Positions 8,294 through 17,386 of a DNA stretch of 51,144 nucleotides are shown piece after piece. A program made the position numbers and the translations under genes. A model generated the notes under the pieces. It worked only from the letters and a program-made list of their open reading frames with translations, made no database searches and was not told where the DNA came from. The number at the start of each line of letters is the position of its first letter. The first letter of the stretch is position 1. Source of the DNA: Solobacterium sp. (GTDB lineage: Bacteria; Bacillota_I; Bacilli_A; Erysipelotrichales; Erysipelotrichaceae); contig JAFYHC010000003.1 in assembly GCA_017539385.1 (NCBI GenBank), forward strand, positions 1 through 51,144. Reading direction: 5' to 3'.

Positions 8294-9944
8294 CCGATGG
8301 ACGATCATAATGCGGTTATTGAAACTGGTCCGGCCGCTGTCATGGAATATGGCAGGGGCAGTCCTGCTTGGAACAATTGGCAATCTGTGCGCTGCCGGCA
8401 TACCGGTGCTGGCAGGACTGGCATTATTAAAAAGCATGGGTATGTACATCCCTGCATCTTTGGAACTATTGCTTGCGGGCATGATCGGATGCGGTATCGT
8501 GCGTGCACTTTGCCGCTATGGCGAACAGGCATCCAACCACTATATTGCATTCCGTTTGCTGGCATTAGTGCGTGACCTCGTCTTTCAGGCACTGCGCAGA
8601 CTGTCACCGGCAAAACTCGAAGGCAAGGACAAGGGGGACCTGATCGCTGTTATTACTGCCGATGTGGAACTGCTGGAAGTCTTTTATGCCCATACGATCT
8701 CACCGGTATGCATCGCTGTGTTATTCACGATCGTATGCGTCAGTGTGATCGCACGTGTGCATCCGCTCCTTGGACTATTGGCATTTTTCTCCTATCTTGC
8801 GATCGGTGCTGCAGTACCGCTGTTGATCTCTCTGCAGGATGATACAGCAGGGAAGGAAGTACGCAGACTGTCCGGGGAACTCTCTGACGCCGTATTGGAT
8901 AATATGCGGGGACTGTCCGAAGTCCTGCAATATTCCCGGGGAAATGCACGCCAGGAAAAGATGGATGCACTGACAGATGCACTCCTGGAAGAAAAAGAAA
9001 TACAGAGCGGACTGAGCGGACGCATTGCAGCATCCAGCGGCACCCTGATCTGGCTGTTTGACATCATGATGATCATCGGTGCCTATCTGCTCTATGGACA
9101 GGGATCGATCACATTCACCGGCTTCGTAACATCGATCCTGGTCATGATGAGTTCCTTTGGCCCGGTATCTGCACTCGCTGCACTGGGCAGCACACTGTCC
9201 AATACATTTGCCGCAGCCGACCGTATATTATCGATCCTGGAAGAAGAACCGGTCACAGAAGATGTCACCGGTCAGCAGCCTGCTTTATATGGGGATATCG
9301 CTGCAGAAAACGTATCGTTCTCCTATGGGAATGAGAAGGTGCTGCAGGATCTTTCCGTATGGCTGCCAAAAGATCAGATCATCGGTATTACCGGTGCTTC
9401 GGGATCCGGCAAATCGACCTTCCTGAAGCTGTTAATGCGCTTCTGGAAGCCGGAAGACGGCCGACTGGGCATCAATGACCGTGATCTGGAAACGATCAAT
9501 ACCAGTGATCTGCGCAACATGGAAGGCTATATGACGCAGGATACGCATCTGTTCCGGGATACGATCAGAAACAACCTGAAGATCGCCAAGCCGGACGCGT
9601 CGGACGAAGAAATCATTGCGGCATGCCAGAAGGCCTCCGTACACGATACCATCATGGCACTGCCGGATGGATATGATACCGTGCTGGGAGAGATGGGCGA
9701 TACATTGTCCGGCGGTGAAAGGCAGCGTCTTTCCCTTGCCCGTGCGTTCCTGCATGAGGCAAGGATACTGCTTTTGGATGAACCTACCAGCAATCTTGAT
9801 GCATTGAACGAAGGCATCATCCTGCGTGCACTGGATCAGGAAAAACATGCCCGTACGGTTCTTCTGGTATCCCATCGGGAATCCTCTGTACGCATCGCCG
9901 ATACGATCGTGCATATGGAAGAGGGGAAACTGATCCATGAGTGA
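8283..9944 (+). CDS. ABC transporter permease/ATPase, CydC-like half of a pair
   Basis: 553 residues from the ATG at 8283 (CGGAGGTAC upstream), overlapping the previous stop by 11 bases. It has a membrane domain of about six helices, then an ATPase with Walker A GASGSGKST, an intact Q-loop (GYMTQDTHLF), signature TLSGGERQRLSLARA and Walker B ILLLDEPTSNLD. All catalytic residues are present, in contrast to its partner's Q-loop. Together the two probably form a heterodimeric exporter in the cytoplasmic membrane. Small-molecule thiols are the known substrate of the CydDC family; this is inferred from resemblance only. Confidence 0.85.
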   Translation: MKHSRWTIIMRLLKLVRPLSWNMAGAVLLGTIGNLCAAGIPVLAGLALLKSMGMYIPASLELLLAGMIGCGIVRALCRYGEQASNHYIAFRLLALVRDLVFQALRRLSPAKLEGKDKGDLIAVITADVELLEVFYAHTISPVCIAVLFTIVCVSVIARVHPLLGLLAFFSYLAIGAAVPLLISLQDDTAGKEVRRLSGELSDAVLDNMRGLSEVLQYSRGNARQEKMDALTDALLEEKEIQSGLSGRIAASSGTLIWLFDIMMIIGAYLLYGQGSITFTGFVTSILVMMSSFGPVSALAALGSTLSNTFAAADRILSILEEEPVTEDVTGQQPALYGDIAAENVSFSYGNEKVLQDLSVWLPKDQIIGITGASGSGKSTFLKLLMRFWKPEDGRLGINDRDLETINTSDLRNMEGYMTQDTHLFRDTIRNNLKIAKPDASDEEIIAACQKASVHDTIMALPDGYDTVLGEMGDTLSGGERQRLSLARAFLHEARILLLDEPTSNLDALNEGIILRALDQEKHARTVLLVSHRESSVRIADTIVHMEEGKLIHE

Positions 9945-10221
9945 TGCATGGAAGCTGATTATCGGCTATCTGGTCTTTGTCAATCTGTGCTCATTTGCGG
10001 CATATGGGATCGATAAGTATAAAGCAAAGAAAAGCAAATGGCGGATCCCGGAATCCACTTTGATCCTGTTAGCATACTTCGGCGGCGCACTTGGTGCGTT
10101 TGGCGGTATGCGTATCTTTCACCACAAAACATTGCATACACAATTCCGCGTCCTGGTGCCGCTTGCACTGGTGCTTTGGTGTGCTGTGCTTGGCATACTG
10201 ATCTGGCTTACATTACGTTAG
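9937..10221 (+). CDS. DUF1294 family small membrane protein
   Basis: 94 residues with about three hydrophobic segments. The family signature is clear: an N-terminal helix, FAAYGIDKYKAKK, WRIPESTLILLAYFGGALGAFGGM and the HHKT element that follows. DUF1294 proteins are small inner-membrane proteins of unknown role, sometimes fused to cold-shock domains in other bacteria. The ATG overlaps the preceding ABC gene stop by eight bases, so it belongs to the same operon. Confidence 0.88.
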   Translation: MSDAWKLIIGYLVFVNLCSFAAYGIDKYKAKKSKWRIPESTLILLAYFGGALGAFGGMRIFHHKTLHTQFRVLVPLALVLWCAVLGILIWLTLR

Positions 10222-10230
10222 GAGGTTTCC

Positions 10231-10770
10231 ATGGCAATACAGATCCGTGATACCGTCTGGTACAACGGTACAATCTATTCGCTTCTGCGGGTGCGCGGTG
10301 AACACCTCTTTGACCCACAGGACTATGGATTATCACCATCGTGTCATACCCCTGCCGCAGAGCGGGGATACTGGTGTGATTACGGTATTAATGAGGATCA
10401 GCTCTTTCTTGAAATACTGAATATTCATACCAAGGGAGATGTCTATCCGCTTCTGAACGGCAGAAAGGCAGAAATAGGCGCATACGAAGACCACAGGCAA
10501 TACCGCAATATTGCGCTTCCTGTTGCGTTCACCGGTCAGATGATACTTGGCCGTGACCCGGACCGCTCCTGCTTTGACCCGGAAAAAGGCTTACCGATCT
10601 GGGGATACCGGACGGTTACAGAACTGACCTTTACAGAAGGAAAACGGAGCGGTTCAGAAGACCGCAGCAGGATCGCTGCAGAGATCCGCGCAGCAGCTCA
10701 TACAAAGGATCAGCTTTCTGTCCTTCAAAGTGAGGATGTGTGGTGGCTTGACGAAACAAAGAAGCAGTAA
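10231..10770 (+). CDS. Hypothetical protein at the end of the ABC operon
   Basis: 179 residues, nine bases after the DUF1294 gene, with TTAGGAGGTTTCC before the ATG. No family is recognised. The N-terminus (IRDTVWYNGTIYSLLRVRG) looks like a small beta-rich domain. It is followed by an aromatic-rich stretch (ERGYWCDYGINEDQLFLEIL) and a second beta element (RNIALPVAFTGQMILGRD). The C-terminal 40 residues are charged and helical. There is no signal peptide or membrane segment. Its position suggests co-transcription with the hydrolase and transporter, but no functional link can be shown. Confidence 0.7.
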   Translation: MAIQIRDTVWYNGTIYSLLRVRGEHLFDPQDYGLSPSCHTPAAERGYWCDYGINEDQLFLEILNIHTKGDVYPLLNGRKAEIGAYEDHRQYRNIALPVAFTGQMILGRDPDRSCFDPEKGLPIWGYRTVTELTFTEGKRSGSEDRSRIAAEIRAAAHTKDQLSVLQSEDVWWLDETKKQ

Positions 10771-10783
10771 TTCCCGGATTTAT

Positions 10784-10826
10784 AAGAAGTTATCGCTTTC
10801 TCATTGGCGGACTTCTTTTTCTTTTT
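10784..10826 (+). terminator. Probable terminator of the hydrolase-ABC operon
   Basis: AAGAAGT pairs with ACTTCTT across a 20-base loop, followed by two T-runs. The long loop makes it weaker than neighbouring examples. Confidence 0.5.
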
Positions 10827-10836
10827 AAGCACACCT

Positions 10837-10856
10837 TGTGAATGTCCAGGTTCACA
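10837..10856. promoter_or_regulatory. Inverted repeat upstream of the RpiR gene
   Basis: TGTGAA and TTCACA face each other across eight bases, about 155 bases before the RpiR start. It could be an operator. Spacing does not fit a CRP site. Confidence 0.25.
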
Positions 10857-10970
10857 TCATTCCCGGTATGGAAGATATCCCGTTTTTACAGACATGGAAC
10901 CGGGCACTTCACAGCCATCACGATGTATGTTGGAAGATAAAAGAAAACAGAGCATAAGATCGTTCATTCC

Positions 10971-10981
10971 TGGTATACAAT
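10971..10981 (+). promoter_or_regulatory. Possible extended -10 of the RpiR gene
   Basis: TGGTATACAAT contains a TGN motif before a TATACA/TACAAT core, about 30 bases before the ATG at 11011. The -35 is not clear. Confidence 0.4.
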
Positions 10982-11010
10982 AAAAATAACGAAGCCGGAG
11001 GATGGATCAG

Positions 11011-11769
11011 ATGTATTGGCTTAAGATCGCGCTGTTCAGCATTCTGGACTGGGAAAGCGAAGACGGCAACAACTATGTCATTGCAAGATATATTCTTGAA
11101 CACTATAACGAACTGCCGGGTGTCTCTCTGACAGAAATTTCCCGTCAGTGTAATGTTTCCAAGGCGGCTGTCAGCCGTTTCATTAAAGAACTGGGATTAC
11201 TGGATTATATTGATTTGCAGATGCTCATACGAAGCAGCAGCCAGATTCCAAAGAATCCGAACAACAGTTCTATTGAACCGCAGGAGGACTTCTTTGCGCT
11301 CAGTGAACAGTATGCAGAGAATCTGCGAAAAGCGGTCAGCCGTCAGCCGTATGTAGAAGAGCTGATCCGGGATATCCGGCAGTATCGTACAGTATATGCA
11401 TTCGGACATCTTCAGGCTAGTCATATCGCCTATACGCTTCGGAATAATCTTGCAATGGAGAAAATATTCTGCAAATGTACGCAGTCATGGACGGAGCAGA
11501 TCGAAAGGATCCGCAGAGCAGGCGCAAATGATCTGATTCTTGTATTTTCTTCTTCCGGTGATTACTTCAAACGCATGGATATCAATATGCGTTTTCTGGA
11601 CGGAGAGGAAGCACCGAGAGTCTATCTTATTTCCTTCGGAGATGAGAAGGATGTACCGCATCCGAAAGTTCGGAAGATCTCTCTTGGACCGGAAAGCAGG
11701 GACCTTCTTTCGAATACAGCCATGAATCTTTTCATCAATTATGTATCCTGCCGGATACGCTGTATCTGA
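11011..11769 (+). CDS. RpiR/MurR family sugar-responsive transcription regulator
   Basis: 252 residues from the ATG at 11011. CCGGAGG at 10996-11001 is correctly spaced for this codon, while the ATG at 11002 abuts the ribosome binding site. The N-terminal helix-turn-helix is clear (SLTEISRQCNVSKAAVSRFIKELG, core about residues 45-65). The C-terminal part is a SIS domain (YAFGHLQASHIAYTLRNNL and LILVFSSSGDYFKRM) that in this family binds phosphosugars. It lies directly upstream of a PTS permease and a 6-phospho-beta-glucosidase, so it probably senses a phosphorylated beta-glucoside and controls them. A terminator separates it from the PTS gene. Confidence 0.88.
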   Translation: MYWLKIALFSILDWESEDGNNYVIARYILEHYNELPGVSLTEISRQCNVSKAAVSRFIKELGLLDYIDLQMLIRSSSQIPKNPNNSSIEPQEDFFALSEQYAENLRKAVSRQPYVEELIRDIRQYRTVYAFGHLQASHIAYTLRNNLAMEKIFCKCTQSWTEQIERIRRAGANDLILVFSSSGDYFKRMDINMRFLDGEEAPRVYLISFGDEKDVPHPKVRKISLGPESRDLLSNTAMNLFINYVSCRIRCI

Positions 11770-11778
11770 TTCATTTTG

Positions 11779-11791
11779 TGAAACAACGTTC
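11779..11791 (+). promoter_or_regulatory. 13-bp box shared with the GH4 gene promoter region
   Basis: TGAAACAACGTTC between rpiR and the PTS gene. The same 13 bases occur on the opposite strand at 31335-31347, upstream of the GH4 phospho-glucosidase gene. This is a candidate operator for an RpiR-type regulator. Confidence 0.5.
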
Positions 11792-11803
11792 AATGTACAA
11801 AAC

Positions 11804-11849
11804 GATCTGCGGCTTTTTGAAATATCAAAGTTTCGCAGATCTTTTTTTG
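11804..11849 (+). terminator. Terminator between RpiR and PTS genes
   Basis: Perfect stem GATCTGCG/CGCAGATC with an inner stem (CTTT..GA / TCAAAG), followed by seven T residues. It ends the regulator transcript, or acts as an attenuator for the PTS genes. Confidence 0.8.
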
Positions 11850-11901
11850 TATTCTCTGTGTGTACAAAAAATCTGGGCAACCAGACAGAAAGGGGTAAAA
11901 C

Positions 11902-13215
11902 ATGGAAAGTACAAAAGAAGGTCTCATCAACAAGATCATTGCTTTATCCGGCAAGATCAATGAGAACAAAATCATCTCCAGTATTCAGGAAGCGTTTATC
12001 GTACTGAATCCGTTCATCATTCTTGCATCGATCGCAACATTGTTCACAAGTCTGATCTGCTCTCCGAAAGCAGGTCTTGCGACTATTCACGGATTTGAAT
12101 TCCTGACCGGCCTCAATCCGATGTTCTCCGGTATCTACTACGGATGCCTGAATCTGATTGCATTGCTGCTGGCGTTCAATATGGCACACAGCCTGGCAAA
12201 GAGAATCGGAGTGGATCCGCTGTTCGGCGGCTTCCTGGGACTGGTCACATATGTTTGCATGAGTCCGACAAGTTTCCCGGTCATGGGCGCTGACGGTGTC
12301 ATCGCAACCGGACTGAGTCAGGATGTCACCGGCTCCATGGGCATGTTCTATGCAATGGTTATCGCTGTCGTATCTGTTACGCTCTACAGCAAACTTGCAA
12401 AAGTCAAACAGTTCGAGATCCATATGCCGTCCTCTGTACCGGCAAATGTCGGTAAGGCATTCTCTTCTCTGATCCCAACATGTCTTACGATCATTCTTCT
12501 CTGCATCGTACGATTTGTATTCAACGCGGCAGCACACATGGAACTGTGTGATCTGATCTACAAAGTACTGCAGGCACCTCTGGGCGCGCTGGTACAGACA
12601 CCGTTCGGATTCATCGGCATCGCACTGTTCACAAGCCTGTTCTGGGTATTCGGCATTCATGGCACAGCTGTCACAAGCGCTATCACTAAGCCGCTGTTCC
12701 TGGCTGCTCTGACAAAGAATATCGATCTGGTCAACAGCGGTATGGCTCCGACGGAAATCGTCACAAAACCGTTCAATGTTCTTTTCGGCGGTATGGGCGG
12801 CTTCGGATGTACATTAGGACTGATCGCTGCGATCCTGTTATTCAGTAAGAGAGAGGACGAAAGAGCGATTGCAAAGATCGCACTTCCTGCAGGTATCTTC
12901 GAAATCAATGAGCCGATCATCTTCGGTCTGCCGATCGTTATGAATCCGGTATATATGATCCCGTTTGCACTGTCACCGGTCGTTGGCTCTGTCATCGGTT
13001 ACATTGCAACAAAAGTCGGCATTATGCCAATCACTTATATCGATGTTCCGTGGGTCACTCCTCCGTTCATCAATGCATTCCTGGCAACCGGCGGAAGCTT
13101 CGTTGCAGTACTCGTACAGCTTGTTGCATTCGCAGCCATCGTCATGCTGTATGCACCGTTTGTAAAGATTTCCAATAAAGTTGCTGAAAAGCAGAAAGAA
13201 GAACAGCCGGAATAA
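11902..13215 (+). CDS. PTS system EIIC component, lactose/cellobiose family
   Basis: 437 residues, the size of a stand-alone EIIC. Around ten hydrophobic segments are visible, with family motifs FGIHGTAVTSA and GIFEINEPIIFGLPIVMNP; the NEPIIFGLP element is in the substrate-binding loop. The ATG has GAAAGGGG upstream. It is the membrane channel for phosphotransferase uptake of a beta-glucoside or chitobiose-like disaccharide. The EIIA and EIIB partners needed for phosphorylation are not in this window and must be encoded elsewhere. It lies 18 bases before the GH1 gene, which would cleave the phosphorylated product. Confidence 0.93.
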   Translation: MESTKEGLINKIIALSGKINENKIISSIQEAFIVLNPFIILASIATLFTSLICSPKAGLATIHGFEFLTGLNPMFSGIYYGCLNLIALLLAFNMAHSLAKRIGVDPLFGGFLGLVTYVCMSPTSFPVMGADGVIATGLSQDVTGSMGMFYAMVIAVVSVTLYSKLAKVKQFEIHMPSSVPANVGKAFSSLIPTCLTIILLCIVRFVFNAAAHMELCDLIYKVLQAPLGALVQTPFGFIGIALFTSLFWVFGIHGTAVTSAITKPLFLAALTKNIDLVNSGMAPTEIVTKPFNVLFGGMGGFGCTLGLIAAILLFSKREDERAIAKIALPAGIFEINEPIIFGLPIVMNPVYMIPFALSPVVGSVIGYIATKVGIMPITYIDVPWVTPPFINAFLATGGSFVAVLVQLVAFAAIVMLYAPFVKISNKVAEKQKEEQPE

Positions 13216-14694
<1,479 letters not shown>

Positions 14695-14698
14695 TGCA

Positions 14699-14723
14699 GA
14701 ACCGTGCTTTGTGCACGGTTTTT
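14699..14723 (+). terminator. Terminator of the PTS-GH1 operon
   Basis: ACCGTGC/GCACGGT stem with TTTGT loop and five T residues, directly after the GH1 stop. Confidence 0.85.
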
Positions 14724-14748
14724 CATATTGACCCTCTGTTTCGCTTCT

Positions 14749-14813
14749 TGTCCGGAAAGAAAGGCCCTCGTAAGGGCATCAGAACAGTCATTGTTCTGTA
14801 AGCCTTACGGGGC
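14749..14813 (-). terminator. Two-stem structured hairpin, probable terminator of the SPFH operon
   Basis: Outer arms 14762-14774 and 14802-14813 pair over 12 positions with one bulge. An inner stem CAGAAC/GTTCTG has an AGTCATT loop. On the minus strand it is followed by CTTTCTTTCC, a loose T-rich tail. It lies about 45 bases after the last gene of the minus-strand SPFH operon. Confidence 0.5.
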
Positions 14814-14858
14814 CGGTTTCATGATTTCAGAAGTTTTTTCCTTCTCTTGTTTGTTTTT

Positions 14859-15149
14859 TTACAGGTATTTACAGTCACGGATATTGCGCTTGATCCCGTT
14901 CAGGATCACATATCCTTCTTCCGGTTCTTCATGGACGATATAGCGTTTTTCCGGGAGTACGCCGCTGCTGTGGTCATGACCATATTGTCCTTCGCAGGTA
15001 ACATCATTTTCCTGCGGGATCCTGTGACCGTCGTGGGCAATGGTAACGCTGCGGTTTGAACTGCGTCTGCGGGCAGCAGAGGCGGAGAGCAGGGCAGTCA
15101 GGAAGAATATGACTACCCATACACCGAAGACCAGTACAAATACACTCAT
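14859..15149 (-). CDS. Small single-pass membrane protein in the SPFH operon
   Basis: 96 residues, with ATGA overlap with the stop of the upstream SPFH gene. One N-terminal membrane helix (about residues 2-22, VFVLVFGVWVVIFFLTALL) is followed by an Arg/Ser stretch, a His-rich middle (DGHRIPQENDVTCEGQYGHDH) and a C-terminal element EGYVILNGIKRNIRDC. The C-terminus resembles a short beta-hairpin. SPFH genes often pair with NfeD genes, but this protein lacks an NfeD OB-fold and is too short. The family is unknown; the operon position suggests a partner of the SPFH scaffold. Confidence 0.75.
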   Translation of the reverse strand: MSVFVLVFGVWVVIFFLTALLSASAARRRSSNRSVTIAHDGHRIPQENDVTCEGQYGHDHSSGVLPEKRYIVHEEPEEGYVILNGIKRNIRDCKYL

Positions 15150-16066
15150 TCTTTAACGCTTTCTGTCAGTCCTTTTGCGAGACCGGCAAGAGATGCGATT
15201 TCAGAAGGAACGATGATCTTTGTGGCATGACCGTCTGCTGCAGCTGCAAATGCTTCAAGACTCTTTAAACGAAGTACTGCATCATCTGCACCGGCTTCCT
15301 TGATCATGCGGATACCATCCGCAGTCGCCTGCTGGACGGCACGGATTGCTTCGGCTTTACCTTCTGCTTCGCGGATCTCTTTTTCTTTCTGTGCTTCGGC
15401 CGCAAGGATCGTAGCACGCTTGGCTGCTTCAGCATTCAGGACAGCAGCTTCTTTCTTACCTTCTGCTTCCAGGATCGCGGACTGTTTCTGTCCTTCTGCG
15501 GTCAGAATAGCAGCTCTCTTTTCACGCTCTGCCTTCATCTGCTTCTCCATGGAATCACGGATGGCTGCCGGTGGCATGATGTTCTTTAACTCAACACGGC
15601 TCAGCTTGATGCCCCATGGGTCTGTTGCGTCATCGATGATCTGCAGCATCTGTGAGTTGATGCGGTCACGGGATGTCAGTGTTTCATCCAGTGTCAGGTC
15701 ACCGATAATATTACGCAGTGTTGTGGCAGTCAGGTTCTCCATTGCCATGATCGGGTTTTCAACACCGTATGCATACAGTTTCGGATCCAGGATCTTGAAG
15801 TAAACGACTGAGTCGATCTGCATTGTGACGTTATCCTTGGTAATGACCGGCTGCGGTGCAAAGTCTGCGACCTGTTCCTTTAACAGCACACGTCTTGCGA
15901 CGCGGTCGATGAGCGGCAGCTTCAGATGAATGCCGGCATCCCATGTCGCATTGTAGCGGCCAAGACGTTCAATAACATATGCGGATTCCTGCGGCACCAC
16001 ATTGATGCACATTGCGAGAATGATCACAACGAGCAGAATAATAATTGCTAAAATGATATATTTCAT
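15146..16066 (-). CDS. SPFH/stomatin-like protein (QmcA/paraslipin type)
   Basis: 306 residues. An N-terminal membrane anchor (about 3-22) precedes a canonical SPFH domain starting VVPQESAYVIERLGRYNATWDAGIHLKLPLID. An Ala/Glu-rich coiled coil then follows (AEGQKQSAILEAEGKKEA... to about residue 245), and a C-terminal hydrophobic stretch. Paraslipins form large membrane-associated rings and help organise membrane microdomains and protein quality control. The start has AGGAGG spaced seven bases upstream. It is the third gene of a four-gene operon and may also have its own promoter in the end of the preceding gene. Confidence 0.93.
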   Translation of the reverse strand: MKYIILAIIILLVVIILAMCINVVPQESAYVIERLGRYNATWDAGIHLKLPLIDRVARRVLLKEQVADFAPQPVITKDNVTMQIDSVVYFKILDPKLYAYGVENPIMAMENLTATTLRNIIGDLTLDETLTSRDRINSQMLQIIDDATDPWGIKLSRVELKNIMPPAAIRDSMEKQMKAEREKRAAILTAEGQKQSAILEAEGKKEAAVLNAEAAKRATILAAEAQKEKEIREAEGKAEAIRAVQQATADGIRMIKEAGADDAVLRLKSLEAFAAAADGHATKIIVPSEIASLAGLAKGLTESVKE

Positions 16067-16090
16067 AGAAACCTCCTGTGGATTACTTTC

Positions 16091-16118
16091 AGTATAGTAC
16101 AGAATACATTGTTACGAA
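16091..16118 (-). promoter_or_regulatory. Possible internal promoter for the paraslipin gene
   Basis: On the minus strand, TTCGTA, 16 bases, then TATACT. The -35 overlaps the end of the ribbon-helix-helix gene. This could allow the paraslipin to be expressed apart from the first SPFH gene. Confidence 0.4.
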
Positions 16119-16300
16119 TCGTCATTTTGCGACAGGTGCTCCGGGATGTATTTCCCGTTTTTCCTGTGCTGTTTGACGCATTCGGTCAGAAGATACTCGA
16201 TCTGTCCGTTGACAGAGCGGAAGTCCGCTTCTGCCCACTTCATCAGTTCTTCGTATAATTCACTGCTTACGCGTAAGGGAATTTGTTTCTTGGCAGCCAT
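16112..16300 (-). CDS. Arc-like ribbon-helix-helix DNA-binding protein
   Basis: 62 residues. The N-terminal strand KKQIPLRVS, helix SELYEELMKWAEADF and helix RSVNGQIEYLLTECV fit the ribbon-helix-helix fold of Arc/CopG-type repressors, in which the strand residues read DNA as a dimer. A charged C-terminal tail follows. The ATG overlaps the stop of the upstream SPFH gene by one base (TAATG), so the two are coupled. There is no toxin gene beside it, so an antitoxin role is unlikely. It is a good candidate for binding the 17-bp palindrome at the operon promoter. Confidence 0.85.
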   Translation of the reverse strand: MAAKKQIPLRVSSELYEELMKWAEADFRSVNGQIEYLLTECVKQHRKNGKYIPEHLSQNDDS

Positions 16301-17289
16301 TAATACAGGCTTCCGGAATTGACGACGGGCTGTGCGTCATGATTGCCGCACAGGACGACCAGAAGATTGGAGACCATAGCTGCCTTACGCTCATCATCCA
16401 GATCTACCGTTCCTTTCTCTTCCAGACGCTCCAGGGCCATCTCTACCATACCGACGGCACCGTCCACGATCATCTTTCTTGCATCAATGATCGCAGATGC
16501 CTGCTGTCTCTGCAGCATGACGGCAGCGATCTCCGGTGCATAGGCAAGATATGTGATGCGGGCATCGATGATCTCCAGACCGGCAAAGGTGACCTTGGAC
16601 TGGATCTCTTCCTTGATGCGGTTGGCAACGATCTCCGATGATCCGCGCAGGCTTCCTTCATCCGGAATGCCGTCCCCGGTCGTATCAACGCCCGTAGCGA
16701 CATCATACGGATACAGACGCACGATATTGCGCAGTGACGTATCACACTGCAGGGAAAGATACTCTTTGAAGTTATCGACGTTGAAGACTGCCTTGGCGGT
16801 GTCTTTGACCTGCCATATGACAGCGATGCCGATCTCGACCGGATTACCCAGTACATCATTGATCTTCTGACGGTTGTTGTTGAGCGTCATGGCCTTCAGG
16901 GAAATCTTGTTATTCGGCATGGAAATATTCTGTCCGTTGATCGTGAGTGACTTATCGATATCCACGTCACCAGACTGGTTCAGCTTTGTACGCGCTGCCG
17001 GATTGATTGCGGAGCAGAACGGATTCACAAAGTAGAAGCCTTCGCCTTTCAGCGTCCCCATATATTTGCCAAACAGTGTCAGTACAAGGGCCTCCTGCGG
17101 CTTTAATACCTTTAATCCCAGTAACAGGATCCATCCCAGTGCCATATAGATGATGCACAGAACGCCGACGATGTAGATGCCGTTTGCGAATGTGAACAGC
17201 ATCAGCGGAACAGTGATCACATACAGTGCGATCACACCCAGCAAGACCAGCATACCGTTTTTATGTCCGGTCAGTACTTTTTCTTCCAT
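16300..17289 (-). CDS. SPFH domain membrane protein, first gene of the operon
   Basis: 329 residues. Two N-terminal hydrophobic segments (about 13-35 and 38-60) precede an SPFH domain recognisable from [55 protein letters not shown] and [30 protein letters not shown]. It ends without the long Ala/Glu coiled coil seen in the paraslipin two genes down. Proteins of this type are membrane scaffolds with unknown clients. The ribosome binding site is AGGAGG. A clear promoter with an overlapping palindrome lies just upstream. Confidence 0.92.
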   Translation of the reverse strand: MEEKVLTGHKNGMLVLLGVIALYVITVPLMLFTFANGIYIVGVLCIIYMALGWILLLGLKVLKPQEALVLTLFGKYMGTLKGEGFYFVNPFCSAINPAARTKLNQSGDVDIDKSLTINGQNISMPNNKISLKAMTLNNNRQKINDVLGNPVEIGIAVIWQVKDTAKAVFNVDNFKEYLSLQCDTSLRNIVRLYPYDVATGVDTTGDGIPDEGSLRGSSEIVANRIKEEIQSKVTFAGLEIIDARITYLAYAPEIAAVMLQRQQASAIIDARKMIVDGAVGMVEMALERLEEKGTVDLDDERKAAMVSNLLVVLCGNHDAQPVVNSGSLY

Positions 17290-17307
17290 GTGTTTAACCT
17301 CCTGGTT

Positions 17308-17324
17308 GATATCATTATGATATC
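17308..17324. promoter_or_regulatory. Perfect 17-bp palindrome over the -10 of the SPFH operon
   Basis: GATATCATTATGATATC has perfect 8-base arms around a single central base. It covers the -10 element of the SPFH operon promoter, the position of a repressor operator. The operon encodes a ribbon-helix-helix protein that could bind here. Confidence 0.65.
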
Positions 17325-17344
17325 ACATTGATACACCCTGTCAA
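17317..17344 (-). promoter_or_regulatory. Promoter of the SPFH-RHH operon
   Basis: On the minus strand, a consensus TTGACA is followed after 16 bases by TATCAT. Transcription would start near 17310, about 20 bases before the first SPFH ATG. Confidence 0.7.
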
Positions 17345-17361
17345 ATTTGTGCGTACAAAAG

Positions 17362-17386
17362 AAAAAACACTGCCTTTCGACAGTGT
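17362..17386 (-). terminator. Terminator of the symporter gene
   Basis: On the minus strand, ACACTG/CAGTGT around a TCGAAAGG loop, followed by six T residues. It begins at the stop codon of the symporter gene. Confidence 0.85.

Noticed and set aside
10837..10856. CRP-type site upstream of the first RpiR gene
   Set aside because: The halves TGTGA and TCACA are ten bases apart rather than six, so it does not fit CRP. It is kept only as a generic inverted repeat.
16112..16300. Antitoxin of a toxin-antitoxin pair
   Set aside because: The RHH protein has no toxin gene beside it; both neighbours are SPFH membrane proteins.
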